Numbered from the stretch's first letter, positions 1 to 10,751 are shown. The stretch: 64,000 nucleotides of DNA from Sordaria brevicollis (GCA_033439795.1 JAUTDP010000009.1:124001-188000), one strand, 5' to 3'. Numbers and translations: made by a program. The notes: generated from the sequence alone by a model not told the origin.

Positions 1-132
1 ATAGCCTTTGGCACTCCAATGCCTGTCATAAAGACCCCAAGATTCATCAGATATCCGTATCCAAAAACAGCAAGCATCACCACCTCCCTCACTCTTCCCC
101 AGCCTACCATCCCCTGAAACAAACGACAACAA

Positions 133-1002
133 ATGACACCAATGACCCCAACAACCTACCAAAAGCTCCTCAACAAACACGTCCTAATCATAGGCGGTTC
201 CTCCGGTCTAGGCGCCGGCGTCGCCGAAGCCTCCTTGGCGTCTGGAGCCTACGTGACCATCGCCTCTTCTTCCCAAGTCAAAATCGACGCCACTATCGCC
301 CGTCTCCGCGGACTTTACCCGGATTTGGGGCCAAAGATACAGGGGGTGGTTGTTGATTTGTCTTTTTCCTCTTCAACCACCGAGGCTGGTATCAACGACC
401 CCGACAGGGTCCTGGAGGAAAAGCTACACCATCTCTTTCTGGTCGCACCAACTTTGCACTCTTCACCGGAGACGACAGAGCAGCGGGAGATAAACCACGT
501 CATCCTCACCGCCGCCGACGCCCTTTCTTTCCACCCTTTGTCTTCCTCCTCCTCACTCACCCCCTCGACCATCCTCGCTGCATCCCACTTCCGGCTCATC
601 CTCCCTTTGATCCTTGCCAAAGTCTCTGCTCAGCACCTCCCTCCTTCCTCCACATCTTCCTTGACCTTGACTTCGGGAAGCCTAGCCGAGAAACCCGCCC
701 CCGGCTGTGCGCTAACGAGTTACTTCGCCGGTGGGCTGGTGTCTCTGGCTAAAGCGTTGGCGGTGGAGATGAAGCCCGTAAGGGTGAATGTGGTTAGGGC
801 CGGGGTTGTTGATACGGAGTTGTGGAGTGGTAGTTTGGGAGATAATAAAAGGGAGGAGATGATGAGGGGGGTGAGGGAGAGGTCGTTGACGGGAAGGGAA
901 GGGAAAGTGGAGGATGTGGTGGAGGGGTATATGTGGTTGATGAGGGATGGGAATGCGACGGGGAGTGTTGCGGGGAGTGATGGGGGTGTTTTGATTGTTT
1001 GA
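133..1002 (+). CDS. SDR-family protein with atypical active site
   Basis: Intronless 289-aa protein with a Rossmann fold of the short-chain dehydrogenase/reductase superfamily. The N-terminal nucleotide-binding glycine motif GGSSGLGAG lies at about residues 21-29. A later Ser-containing TSGS strand and the KPVRVNVVRAGVVDTELW segment are typical of fungal SDRs. The usual catalytic Y-x-x-x-K is not intact: after the only suitable Tyr (SYFAGG) the Lys position is Gly. It may therefore use a different mechanism or be a non-classical reductase; the substrate cannot be told. The start ATG at 133 follows a CAACAA-type leader, which fits a fungal start. About 460 bp separate it from the next gene on the same strand. 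The family call is firm and the function unknown. Confidence 0.8.
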   Translation: MTPMTPTTYQKLLNKHVLIIGGSSGLGAGVAEASLASGAYVTIASSSQVKIDATIARLRGLYPDLGPKIQGVVVDLSFSSSTTEAGINDPDRVLEEKLHHLFLVAPTLHSSPETTEQREINHVILTAADALSFHPLSSSSSLTPSTILAASHFRLILPLILAKVSAQHLPPSSTSSLTLTSGSLAEKPAPGCALTSYFAGGLVSLAKALAVEMKPVRVNVVRAGVVDTELWSGSLGDNKREEMMRGVRERSLTGREGKVEDVVEGYMWLMRDGNATGSVAGSDGGVLIV

Positions 1003-1460
1003 ATGGGGTTTTCTTGTTTTTCTTCGTTGGGGTGGTGAGGTGGGCGGTTGAGTGGAAAGGGACTTAAAGTAAAGAAAGGAGGACAGCAGTGGTTCTTTTG
1101 GTGCTAGAGTTGTGAAGCAGGCAATTGACTTCCCCATTGGGAATGTTTTGATGCCGTCGTGATATTCAGGGGCCTATCCGTGTCCAGGGCAACGAGCGGC
1201 CGCCTTTTTGTGGGGAACCTGCGCCCGGGTTTAACGATGTCTCTGGCAGGGCGTACAGGGCGTTGTAACCCTGTGCCTTCTGAGCCAGTGAGGATTGCCG
1301 TTTAAAATTCGGTTGCCCGGCACACTGTTGAGCTTATCAAGACATCATAGAACTTGTTAGAAACGTGAAAGGAGTGACTGCGTTCCTTTCAAGTACTTAA
1401 ACATAAGGAGTCTCAGAGCAAGATAAGAAAAGCTGAGTTCAATAGCACCAGAAAGTCAAA

Positions 1461-2331
1461 ATGGTCAGTGTTAAAACCACCCCAAGTTAGCACTCACTAA
1501 GCACTAACACTCGCACAGGGCAGCACCGTGGCAAGAACATACTTGGCTTTTCACCACAATGCCAAGCTCTACAAGCTCTCAACCGTGGTCTCGGCGATAA
1601 AGCCGTTTTCTTCCCTCGAAGAAGCCAACAAGCTTCTCTTCAAGACAGGCACAGACAATGACTTCGCCGTGGTAACCGAGAAGACCATCTTCCACCCTCA
1701 AGGAGGTGGCCAGCCCTCCGACGAAGGCGTCATGACCAAGGGTGATGATGTCGTCTTCCGTGTGAGCACGGTCCGGATGGACGCCGTGAACGATGGACAA
1801 GTCCTCCACTTTGGTCGGTTCGACTCTTCATCTGCCAAGTTTCAAGTCGGCGAAACAATCGAACAATCCATCGACGTCGAAAAACGCCTCTTGTACTCCC
1901 GCCTACACACGGCGGGTCACGTCCTAGGCGCTGCGGTCCGGCACTTGCTCGAGAAGGAGATTCCTGGGTTCGACGAGCTGAAGGCGTCGCATTTCCCCGA
2001 CACGGCAGCTTGCGAGTTCCAGGGCTCAATTGAAGGAAAATGGAAGGAGCCAATCCAGAAGAAGGTTGATGAGTACATTGACAAGGCGATGCCAGTTGAG
2101 GTGGACTTCTGGGATGAGGAGGATTTCAAGAAGAATGGACTGGAGAGGCTGATTCCCGACCGCAGCTTGGCGCCGCCCGGAGAGAAGTTCAGGGTGGTTA
2201 AGATTGTGGGCGCTGAGGTGTATCCTTGTGGCGGGACACATGTCGACACCACGGACTTGTGCGGGAAGACGACGGTGAAGAAGATTTCGAGGAGTAAGGG
2301 GAATTCAAGGGTGTCGTATGCCGTGAACTGA
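1461..2331 (+). CDS. AlaX-like alanyl-tRNA editing-domain protein (2 exons)
   Basis: Proposed CDS join(1461..1463,1519..2331), 271 aa. Free-standing homologue of the alanyl-tRNA synthetase editing domain, expected to hydrolyse mischarged Ser-/Gly-tRNA(Ala) in the cytosol. Zn-binding signatures are visible: HTAGH (HxxxH) mid-protein and CGGTH (CxxxH) near the C-terminus, plus the FHPQGGGQPSD motif typical of the fold. No ATG begins the long reading frame. An ATG at 1461 followed directly by GTCAGT, a CACTAAC branch point and CACAG at 1518 gives a 55-bp phase-0 intron that joins in frame as M-G-S-T-V-A-R. Exon 1 would thus code for only the initiator Met. Family call is firm; the one-codon exon is inferred. 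Confidence 0.85.
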
Positions 2332-2334
2332 GTG

Positions 2335-2992
2335 ACTTACTTGGGTACCTCTATTAATTGGCTATGTACAAGGAATCATTCAAAGTCTTTCCCATTGTCG
2401 TTTGCATCTCGCAGATAAGAACCCGGGGAAGGGCCAACCAAGATAAAAGCGGGTGATGTGGTGAAATGTGGGTCATGAGCTACAGTTTATGCATACTTGA
2501 TAAACAGTTTTTGCGTGAAGGCGAGCAAATGTTGTAGCAACCGTCACGACATCGGTTGACTGAAAATGGCAAGTGGGAAACATCCCAAAGATGTGACTGT
2601 CCAACATCATCATCATGTCCAAAGAACTTGGATAACGAATTTTCCTTTGCTGCCTACCTTATCCTCTTATTGTCGCCACTCCCGCTCTCTATTCCTTTGC
2701 CTGTAAATCCATTGCCCTTTGTCTCTTCCCTCAAGCCATGAAGACTCCATCATCCTTCATGATGCTACCCAAAATCTCACGTCCATCGCGCCTCGCCGCT
2801 TGAGGATGATAGTTATCTACAAACTCAGCTTCTAGGCACTAGCATCTCAGAGCGTCGTCATTCTGCGTTGGGACATTCAAAGATGACTAGCTAGTCTTCA
2901 AACCGACATCGGCGCCATTCTGGTCACGAAACTGCATCCATGGCGCCCCCATTCAAGAGCCCAAAGTCTGGCCGGCGGCTTTCAGCATCCGG
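2335..2992. other. Intergenic region
   Basis: Downstream of the AlaX-like gene. Short open frames only; I see no coding signature, RNA gene or repeat. A possible ATG at 2940 in good context precedes the hydrolase-like fragment but is out of frame with it unless an unseen intron intervenes. Confidence 0.5.
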
Positions 2993-3733
2993 GTGCAGAA
3001 GCCCTTAGCAGGCTTCGGCATCAGGCAGCTCTACCCGTCTGAGACTAGCAAAGTCCCTGACAGAGCCCATATTAATGTCGTCCTGGTTCCTGGTCTCGAC
3101 GCCCACCCCGAGAAAAGCTGGGAGTCTGGAAGTGAAAAATCCAAGTTCAACTGGGTCAACGACAAGGATGCCGGCATCATCAAGGATTTCCCCAAGGCTA
3201 GAATCTTGCTCTACATGTGCGAGTCTGCCTGGGTGGGTAACTACAAGATCAAGCAATTCATGAACAACATTGCCCATACCGGTACCCTTTTGACGTGCTT
3301 AACTGCATGCCAAGGGCAGGATCAGAGATATCGAAAAGCAGAAAAGTACAACAAGGGGCTGGTTTATTATGATAGTAGTCTCAATGGTCGGCGGTCTACC
3401 AACATGCATTCATTGACCTCACCTGTGTCCAACTTGCAGAGCTTTCCGAAACGGAAAACCATGTCAAGATTCGCTTTATCCTCGAGACAACACCGCAGGA
3501 CCTCAGCTACCTCCTCAAAGACAGGTGGAAGGAGATCTTCACTTCCAATAGAGAAGCCGGCGAAAGCATCAAGCAGCTTCTGCGGACTCTCCTCTTGACA
3601 TTCGAAGACCCGACTGAGGAGGAGCTACAGAGCTCTGGTTTCTTCAAGGGGATGTTCAACAAGAAAGAGCAAACATTGCTTTGGATTGCGTGTGCGGGAA
3701 GGATTGTGGTGCTGGTTCCAGTGCGTCGTTGAA
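2993..3733 (+). pseudogene. Fragmentary alpha/beta-hydrolase-like gene (N-terminal module)
   Basis: Positions 2993-3277 encode a segment (INVVLVPGLDAHPEKSW, FNWVND, DFPKARILLYMCESAWVG, IKQFMNNIA) that resembles the N-terminal lipase/hydrolase-like module found ahead of repeat domains in many fungal NLR-like and related proteins. The serine-hydrolase nucleophile elbow that should follow is absent. A second coding-like stretch in another frame (3438-3733) reads ELSETENHVKIRFILETT and continues through LLKDRWKEIF to a stop at 3731-3733. The parts could be joined by an intron ending TTGCAG at about 3437, but no good donor and no clean initiator were found. I read it as a decayed or truncated gene next to an accessory block; a small functional gene remains possible. 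Confidence 0.4.
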
Positions 3734-3759
3734 AGTGCAGGGCGTGCAGCTGGATTGAC

Positions 3760-4879
3760 CGATTTGCGACCGCCGACATTCGCATCAAAACGCCAAATGA
3801 GGAACCCGTTCAAGTTTGCAAAAGAAAAAGCAAAATGCAACGGTCATTTCTACACTGTTTTCAATCCATGTTCGGTGCGAGAAAAATGGCAAAAAGCTCA
3901 GTCGCCCTGTTGAGCTTGCGGAACGAACCTCAATCCTCCAGTCGGCGACCTACGAAAACTGTACCTCGGGTACCACGCACCCGGCAATGTTTTCATGAAC
4001 GGAACCACTCGGCCATACAACCACTGGGCCCCGCTCTGGTATTAGGATCTGGTACCGGACTTTATAAGGTGCTCTACAGGTGGTGTTTGTGTATGGTGCA
4101 TGTAGGGCCTAGGGCTTGGGGCCGAGGCGGGAGGGGTGATGGGATGGGATGAAAGGGAGAGGGGCCCGGGCTCGGAGGAGGAAGGCGCAGGTTTGGCAGC
4201 GCGAAGGAAGGTACGGCTCCGTCATGCTAGCCAGCCGGTGGCTGAGAGGATACAACTGGGCGGGTGTTGCTTGGGATCTGAAGACGGAAGCTCCTCGTCA
4301 TACACTGAACTGAACTGAGGCAGAGGCGGACCTGGTCACGTCGAAATACCAGCAGACTCCATCCAGCTGAGGGGCGATTACACACAGGGCCGCTCGACCA
4401 TCACACAGTAGACTCACGCGCCTGGGAGAGAAGGGTCTGGTCCTCTGTTACGGATCTGAGACGCTTCTTTGACTCTGCTAAGCAAACATATCGGACAAGA
4501 CTCACGACGGCAGATTCCGTCTATGTCAACGACCGGGCTTCGGATGGCATTACAATTCTTTATTCAGCTCTCCTCACATCGAAATAGGACAGCCCGATCT
4601 CTCGATAGCAAACACGCATCAATAAGCAGAAGTCCTTCATCCTTTTTCCAGATCGAGTCACTGATGACTTATCTCTTGCTTACCAGGTGACGATTCATGT
4701 GTGGTTCCATGAGTAACTAGGCATTCGATACGTCGTGCTCCTCTATTTAAAGGCTTCGTCCCTCCCTGGCGAACTCATACCTGATCTTTCGTGCGCTGCG
4801 TAAAACTGTTGCTGGGTCTCTAGTTGTACAAAGCCAAGTGTCGAAGGGACATTCAGATTTGAAGAAGTTATTGAGGAAC
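3760..4879. other. Intergenic region
   Basis: No supported gene, RNA gene or repeat. Several GGTACC-rich and purine-rich stretches at 3960-4190. The 3' part is the presumed promoter and leader of paralogue A, which starts at 4880. Confidence 0.5.
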
Positions 4880-5333
4880 ATGTCAAGAAATAGATACACC
4901 ACCACTCCTCGGCCTCCGTAAGTATAAAAGTGTTCTCACATCGCCCTCTGGCCTTGCTCTTGTGCTGATTCGCTTCTAGGTACATTGTTTTTGACCGCGG
5001 TAAGTATTTTTGAGTTTCCATAGAAAGTGAGGAGACATGATCAGTCCTGGCATCTATCTCCTTCTCACCCTCCTTCAGGCATCCCAACCTTGTCTACTCC
5101 TGAACTAACGATTCATTTTCCTTTCTGACACAGATTGGAACCCAAACCTCCCTCTCGCCGTACAAGCCCAGGGACTCATCCGCGTTTACACAGCCGCAGG
5201 AGTTAGCAAAAAAGCACTACTCCATGATCAGCGCGATTGTAGGGACAGGAGTCCGGCTGGGACGCTCATCTACAACTTTCACAACGCTTTGGTAGCTGAA
5301 CTAACTGCCATGACGCCAAGTTCGCTCTTGTGA
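4880..5333 (+). CDS. Orphan micro-exon family, member A
   Basis: Proposed join(4880..4917,4980..4999,5134..5333), 85 aa. First of eight small paralogues in this window; no known family recognised. Exon 2 is a 20-nt micro-exon giving YIVFDR. Exon 3 starts D-W-N-P and carries the shared core: QAQGLI, then AAGVSKKALLHDQRD, then IYNFHNALVAEL, ending at TGA. Introns have GTAAGT donors and CTTCTAG/GACACAG acceptors, with phases 2 and 1 as in the other members. The protein lacks a signal peptide or membrane segment and is probably a small helical cytosolic or nuclear protein. The reading is supported by the conserved exon structure and phases across paralogues rather than by homology to known proteins. 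Confidence 0.72.
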
Positions 5334-6017
5334 AGAGAAGATGGTTGTTTCGGATGAGGAGTAGGTCGTCGGTATTTGAGCGGCCGTTAATACGCGACGA
5401 TGCAAGTCTAGGCAGGTAGGGAATATCGCGTGCGGTCTCCGACTGTCGCCCTCAGCGAACACCTACGAGCTTCAAGCTATATGTGCCTCATGCATTGTGC
5501 GGTGCTGGATGCGCTTGAAACACTGCACCACACATGAATAAGGTTCCCCCGCTGCAGATATCTGCAATGTCTTTCTACTTTTTCTATGCAGAATCGTACA
5601 TTAACAAGCACACCAAATAATTCCAGCACTGCGGTTCAGCAAAAGCTTCATGTATGCTGCACCATTTTTCGTGTTTTTTTATTCCTTTTTTTGATACATT
5701 CTATTCCTCAAGTTCTCTACTTAAAAGCGTCCAAGTTCACTCTTCGTCTGCTTCTTTCTTTTTCCTGATCATCATCAAACAACTTACCCATCTCCGTTCC
5801 CCAAATTTGCGAACTACCATCACAAGTACCATCACGAGTACCATCACAAGTACCATCACGAGTACCATCACAAGTACCATCACGAGTACCATCACAAGTA
5901 CCATCACGAGTACCATCACAAGTACCATCACGAGTACCATCACAAGTACCATCACGAGTACCATCACAAGTACCATCACTCCTCTGACTTGGCCATCGTC
6001 AAAAAACAACAAGCATC
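5334..6017. other. Intergenic region with minisatellite
   Basis: Holds the 24-bp tandem array (listed separately) directly upstream of paralogue B. A pyrimidine-rich stretch at 5650-5790 is typical of a fungal promoter/leader. No other gene seen. Confidence 0.6.
5815..5979. repeat. Minisatellite, 24-bp unit (two alternating 12-mers)
   Basis: About seven near-perfect copies of a 24-bp unit made of ACCATCACAAGT and ACCATCACGAGT, alternating strictly by one A/G difference. It lies about 40 bp before the ATG of paralogue B and so probably in its promoter or 5' leader. The array is open in several frames on both strands (Thr-Ser-Thr-Ile or Met-Val-Leu-Val repeats), which creates long artefactual frames. 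No spacers exist between units, so it is not a CRISPR array. Confidence 0.95.
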
Positions 6018-7027
6018 ATGTTCAACCCAATCAAGCCATCCCTTTACGAGCTTTTAGTGTCGGAAGGCGGCAACTCATCATCAGCCATGGCCGGGACCCA
6101 AGATGTCACAAACTCTGGAGTACAGGAGTGCTCTCCCAACCCAGTGGCAGCCACAACTTCGGAGTCTGAAAAGACTTCTTCTGCCACACTAACTGTCTCG
6201 GTTGAAACCAATCGCTCAGCTTCGCCGACCATCGTGGGAGATGAGACTCGACCTACTTCTCCTGACGAGACTTGTGTCCAAGGGACCTCAAAGGAACCGT
6301 AAGTACTTCTCTTCCCCAACAGTTCGATTTGTGCCAAGGGGCTTTTCAGATGCTAACATTCAATAACAGGTGCATCTCATTCGAGAAGGGTAAGGCAGAT
6401 CCTTCGCTTCAAGGGTTCCCCCCTTTTCCTTCACAGCTCTACACCACCCACCATGCTATCTTGCAAACCAAACTGACATCTTCCCTCTCTTCAGACTACA
6501 TCCCATCCGTCAACCCCCATGCCCTAGCTAGCTCGCTAGTCCAAGACCGCCTCGCAAAGGGTCACAACCGTGCCGAGCTTCTCGAAGAACAATTCCGCCT
6601 TCGCGAAAGGGCGATAACCACGCCGATGCCCACCACTACAGAAACCAGAATGCAACAACCAACCGTTGACGATGACGAGAACAAGAAGAACGGCGAGATT
6701 GAGAACGATCAACCACTGCCCGGCCTGCGCAGCGGCGGTCATATCTGCTGGGAAACTACGCAGCCAGTCAATCCATCAAATCCCGCGTATCTGTTTCATA
6801 CGATGGTCATTCTCAACCTGGAGGAGAATCCGGTTACGGGGACTACGAGGAGGGGAATTCGGTCGCGTTTTCCCTTGCATGCTAACGGGAGTGCCTCTAC
6901 GATGACGGGCGGTACTACTCATGCTGGCGCTAGTGCCGGTGCTGCTACCGCTGGCTGTGCCGTGACTGCCGGTACCGGTCCCCGCAAGGTTGGGAAGGTC
7001 AAGTCGGCCCATGGGCCTGTTATGTAA
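6018..7027 (+). CDS. Orphan micro-exon family, member B (enlarged)
   Basis: Proposed join(6018..6298,6370..6389,6495..7027), 277 aa, the largest member. Exon 1 (94 codons) adds a Ser/Thr/Glu-rich N-terminal extension absent from the others. The 20-nt micro-exon gives CISFEK, and exon 3 begins D-Y-I-P. The core splits into two parts: ASSLVQDRLAKGHNRAELLEEQ, then an insertion of roughly 80 residues rich in Thr, Asp and Asn, then AYLFHTMVILNLEE, corresponding to the FHN-VV end of the core. A low-complexity Thr/Ala/Gly tail follows. Donors are GTAAGT and GTAAGG; acceptors are AACAG and CTTCAG. Intron phases match members A, D, F, G and H. Function unknown. Confidence 0.7.
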
Positions 7028-7931
7028 GAGCAGGACCTGGACACAAGGGAGGGAAAAGCAGAAGTGGTAAGACATCCCCGGCCCTTCTGATTCACACCGA
7101 AAGGCTTGGGATTTGTTGACTGACGAGTGTGTGTACTAGCTCTAGTTCCAATTTACCCTTGACGAGACGGACGATGTGTGAGAGAGAGAGAGTTTGGAGG
7201 TCGGGATGACAGATCGTCGATGAACTGGGCACAGGAAGAAGCAAATCAAAGAGGAAGGAGGAAATGAGCATGGCGTGGCAGTTATTTCTTGGATTCATGG
7301 GGAACAATCTGCCTTGAGGCCTTAACGAGACACGACTACCCGGGGCAGATAGCATGGCATGGCATGGTATGGGATAGCGAACGGCATAGCGAAAGGCATA
7401 GCCGAATCTGATTTGCTCTTCACCACATTCGTTTACTTGATTTGTCTTGTGCGAGGCTCCTTGCCTGTGACTTGTTGTCGTGATTCATGGGTTTACCTCT
7501 AGACGTTGGAGCGCTGTCCTAGTGTTCACGAGGAACAGTTTCCAGTGGCCATGGTCATGGTTTAGTAACGGGACTGAATGTTCTGGGCATACTGGCTCGG
7601 TCGTATTACGTTTTCGACTCGAAGTTCCGGCCCGTAGTTTCGAAACAAACCTGGAAGCAGTAGTGGACCATCTCAGCTTGCCGACCTTAAGGACGGTTGC
7701 GAGTCTCAATGATCAACCGATCGACGCAACACGCTCGAACATGTGGGCGATAATACTTACCTTTTTGATGTCCTCGCACATGTTGAAAATTGTCAAGAAC
7801 TCTCCACTTCCAAAGGTCTGGGAGCGGTCTTTTCTGTTTTAATTTTTTTTATTTCCATCCCGTAACGCTCGATACCCTCCACTTTTGCTCCTGCCTTGCC
7901 TCTACTTTCAACAGCCGCCATTTTGCCATCC
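7028..7931. other. Intergenic region
   Basis: Between paralogues B and C. A GGCAT/AGCAT short direct-repeat tract at about 7350-7400 (several copies of a G-G-C-A-T motif) is visible. No gene supported. Confidence 0.5.
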
Positions 7932-8365
7932 ATGGATATCAGTCATATCATTCCAGCGTGTCCACCACATGCACCATAGTAAGTGACTATATCAGGTTTA
8001 GAAATGGACTGGACTAAACTCCCTTCCATCCTCTTTCAGAACTGCTGACCGGCTTCTCATTTCCCAGCTACTACATTATGTATCCTAGAGGTATGCTGTT
8101 TTACTAACCTCACGCAATCTACCGCCTATCAACTAAAACCTTCACCTCTTCTTTCTCCATAGATTGCCATACAGCCCGTCCATGGCCATTGCAAGCCCGA
8201 TTCTTGGTGGATTACCACATAGCTCGCGGCGTCCCCCGGACCACCCTGCTCGCCGAGCAGGTGTTTCTGAGGTCCTGCTCCGTCTTTGGTGGCCCGGGGT
8301 TTATTTTTCACGACCTGGTGATTAGGGCAATTCATCTGTTGGGAGTTCATTGTTATTTTGCCTAG
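7932..8365 (+). CDS. Orphan micro-exon family, member C
   Basis: Proposed join(7932..7978,8068..8090,8163..8365), 90 aa. The micro-exon is 23 nt here, one codon longer than in its relatives, and gives YYIMYPR. Exon 3 begins D-C-H-T and carries LQARFLVDYHIARGVPRTTLLAEQVFLRSC followed by FIFHDLVIRAI, then a short tail and TAG. The alignment with members A, F and H over G-x(5)-LL-x-EQ and (I/W)-F-H is clear although the Trp after the first Asp is Cys. The donor of intron 2 is GTATGC and the acceptor CCATAG. Initiator chosen because only this ATG gives the phase-2 exon end seen in the family. Confidence 0.65.
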
Positions 8366-8826
8366 ATGGTTAGATTGTCGTGGAGATCTGTCTAGCTCAC
8401 GGGCTGGCTTTTGGGTTCGTCAACCAGCGTCTGAGATGGACAAGCTTGCGTTGGCTACGAGGAGATAGCATGCCAGATCTAACGAGAATGATCAACTTTC
8501 GGCTCGGCCTGCTGTTTCGTTCTCTTTTGTTCTTGATTCAGGGGTTTTTCTGTTTGCTTGTAGGGAGGGGAAGTAGTGAATAATTTCAACCTGTCAACCT
8601 TCTGCGCGCTTGTGAGTCAACGATGGGCGCATGGCACTCAAGAAGAGGGAAAATGATGCATAGAGCATGATGTCCGCCTTATCCGCTCATTACCAGGAAA
8701 TTAGAAAGCCCACGGTGCCCAGTTCATATATTCCATTCAATAAGTCTCCGTCACTTCGTCACTTTGCCTTCTTCCACCCTACCTAGGTACCTACATTTAG
8801 TACACTAACAGTTGCTCTACTCAGCC
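8366..8826. other. Intergenic region
   Basis: Between paralogues C and D. No gene seen; the last 100 bp should hold the promoter and leader of D. Confidence 0.5.
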
Positions 8827-9281
8827 ATGAATTTTCAGCCGCCTCCGGGACATTAGTAAGTATCACAGCTCGTACTCTTCGGGTACATGTTCTCTTTCTG
8901 CGATCAAGTAAAATGTCTAACTTGTTTCTTGTTGACAGTTACATCCTTTTTCCTCGCGGTACATATATGCTCTTCACACCACCCCTTCAATCTTAGCGTC
9001 TCTCGGACCTACCTAGTACTGAGATCCTGACTATGCCCCTGCATCCAGATTTCCAAACCTACAGAACCGTTCCTTATATAAAAGGAATCAGATACAATAT
9101 CCAATTCCACCTTGCTGCCGGTGTTAGTTGGTGGCAACTAGTCACCGAGCAGAGGTACTTAAGATCTTGCTACCCCGTAGGTAGCCTACCATTCTGGATT
9201 CACTCTGAGGTGGTCAGGCAATTGGAGAGTGGAGAATTTTGGCATCCGTGGAGTGACAGAGCATCGTTAGTTCTAAGGTAG
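8827..9281 (+). CDS. Orphan micro-exon family, member D
   Basis: Proposed join(8827..8855,8939..8958,9049..9281), 93 aa. The 20-nt micro-exon gives YILFPR and exon 3 starts D-F-Q-T. The core is divergent in its first half but keeps HLAAGVSWWQLVTEQRYLRSC and then FWIHSEVVRQLESG. The Tyr-Leu-Arg-Ser-Cys after EQR matches member C, so C and D are probably the closest pair. Introns are GTAAGT...GACAG and GTACAT...TCCAG. No signal peptide or membrane segment. Confidence 0.68.
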
Positions 9282-9702
9282 ATGCTGCATTGTCGGTTGA
9301 GGGGTGCAAGGACGGGTCTATCTACCTATGCGGGAATAAAAGAAGCAGGGATATAGAGGTTTCCGATTAGTCTAGTAACTAACAAGCTAGTTTCTTGACA
9401 TCGGTGGTTATCAGAAGGAGGGAAAGAAAGCTAGCTCTACTCCAGTTGTATTGACTGTGAAAGATATGGGCAGCGAGGGATCTGTCAAGCGTTCCAATAG
9501 AACCTCTGGTTCTTATTACTAGTCCTAATCAGTGACCTAAGAGACAGATGACAAGAGCAACATTCAGCAAATCTTTGCGTGGACAATCGATCTGCTTAGA
9601 AACAATCACGTCAGTCAACCGCGGTTGCTGGATAGAAGATTTGTCGAAAGAATGCAACAAGGGAGTTGGTTCCTACCTACCGTGGAAGCAGATGAGATAC
9701 GC

Positions 9703-10026
9703 CTAGAGGCGGCTCTCAATCTCTTCCACCATGGCGTTATAAAATATCCAGCGGATGCTCTGGTAGTCTTCCAAAGACCGCAGTTGCTTCTGCTCGGCCC
9801 ACAACACCCACTCGCTAATGCCATAGGACAGACGGTGGTCGACCAGGCGTTTGGCCTGGACAGAGAGAGTCGTCACGGCGCTCCAGTCTGCAAGAAGAGA
9901 AGAAAGTCAGTTAGCAACCAGCCAGAAGAACAGGGAAGGGTGGATATGGCGGTCTTGTTGCTCACCTCTGTCGAAGAGAATATACTTGGGGGAGTTATCC
10001 TCGCCAGTGTTGTTATTGCCTGACAT
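9703..10026 (-). CDS. Orphan micro-exon family, member E (inverted, one intron lost)
   Basis: Proposed complement(join(9703..9887,9966..10026)), 81 aa, the only member on the minus strand. The segment equivalent to the micro-exon (YILFDR) is fused to exon 1 without an intron. The intron after it keeps its phase-1 position (GTGAGC donor, TTGCAG acceptor). Exon 2 reads D-W-S-A, then VQAKRLVDHRLSYGISEWVLWAEQKQLRSL, then WIFYNAMVEEIESRL and TAG. Its leader region faces member F, so E and F are head to head with about 725 bp between. Fused exon plus inversion suggests a rearranged or retro-processed copy. Confidence 0.75.
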
Positions 10027-10751
10027 TGTGGCCCGTGGAGGTTTTGTAATGTGTAGAAATAATAGAAATCGAGTTAGGAGTGGGGTTGATGGTTTGATGT
10101 TGGTTGTTGGAAGGTTTCGCATGAGAGGGAGAGGAACAGTTTTATACCCCTAACTCTTGAACTTACTCCCATTCACTGTCACCTCAGTCAACATGGTGAC
10201 AGTCCTTTTGTTTATGGTTGCAACCAAGGGACCTCGTCGCGCAAAATCAAGATGGCGGGGCGCGAGTTGACATGAGGTGGACACTCACTTCTTAAATACT
10301 CGTCAACCATCTACAAGCCAAGGATTGACACAATAGGAGTCTTGAATAGGTAGCAGAACTCGAGTATTTTCTCGTCTCATCTTTTGACGAACAGGACAAA
10401 TGCTTTGCCTAACGCGGGGCCATCGAACTATGGCATAGCTGGAGCCATTACTAGTGTTTTCTGTGCTCTTTCATCTCGTCTACGACCTTGTCTCTGGCTT
10501 GCTGTATGGGGAAGGGAGAGGAAGCAGGAAGAAATCCCACCACTTGGTTCCTGGCCACTTCTTTATATATCCCTTCCAAATTTTTTCCCACTTTCACATC
10601 CTCTTTCCAGTCAGCTGTCGCAACCACGACTGATTCTTTCCTACTCCAGCTCTCCTACACTTTCCCCAAGCGCACAAAGAACAACCTGCGCTCTACCATA
10701 ATCGGTCAGCAGCTTTTTCTTTTCCTGCTAAGGCTCCTTTCTACTCCCACC
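10027..10751. promoter_or_regulatory. Shared divergent upstream region of paralogues E and F
   Basis: Intergenic 725 bp between two head-to-head paralogues. A TATA-like TTTATATATCCC occurs near 10562, followed by a long CT-rich tract leading to the F start. No gene supported. The regulatory role is inferred only from position. Confidence 0.4.

Noticed and set aside
5815..5979. Direct repeats considered as a CRISPR array
   Set aside because: Units are contiguous without spacers and the genome is eukaryotic; it is a minisatellite.
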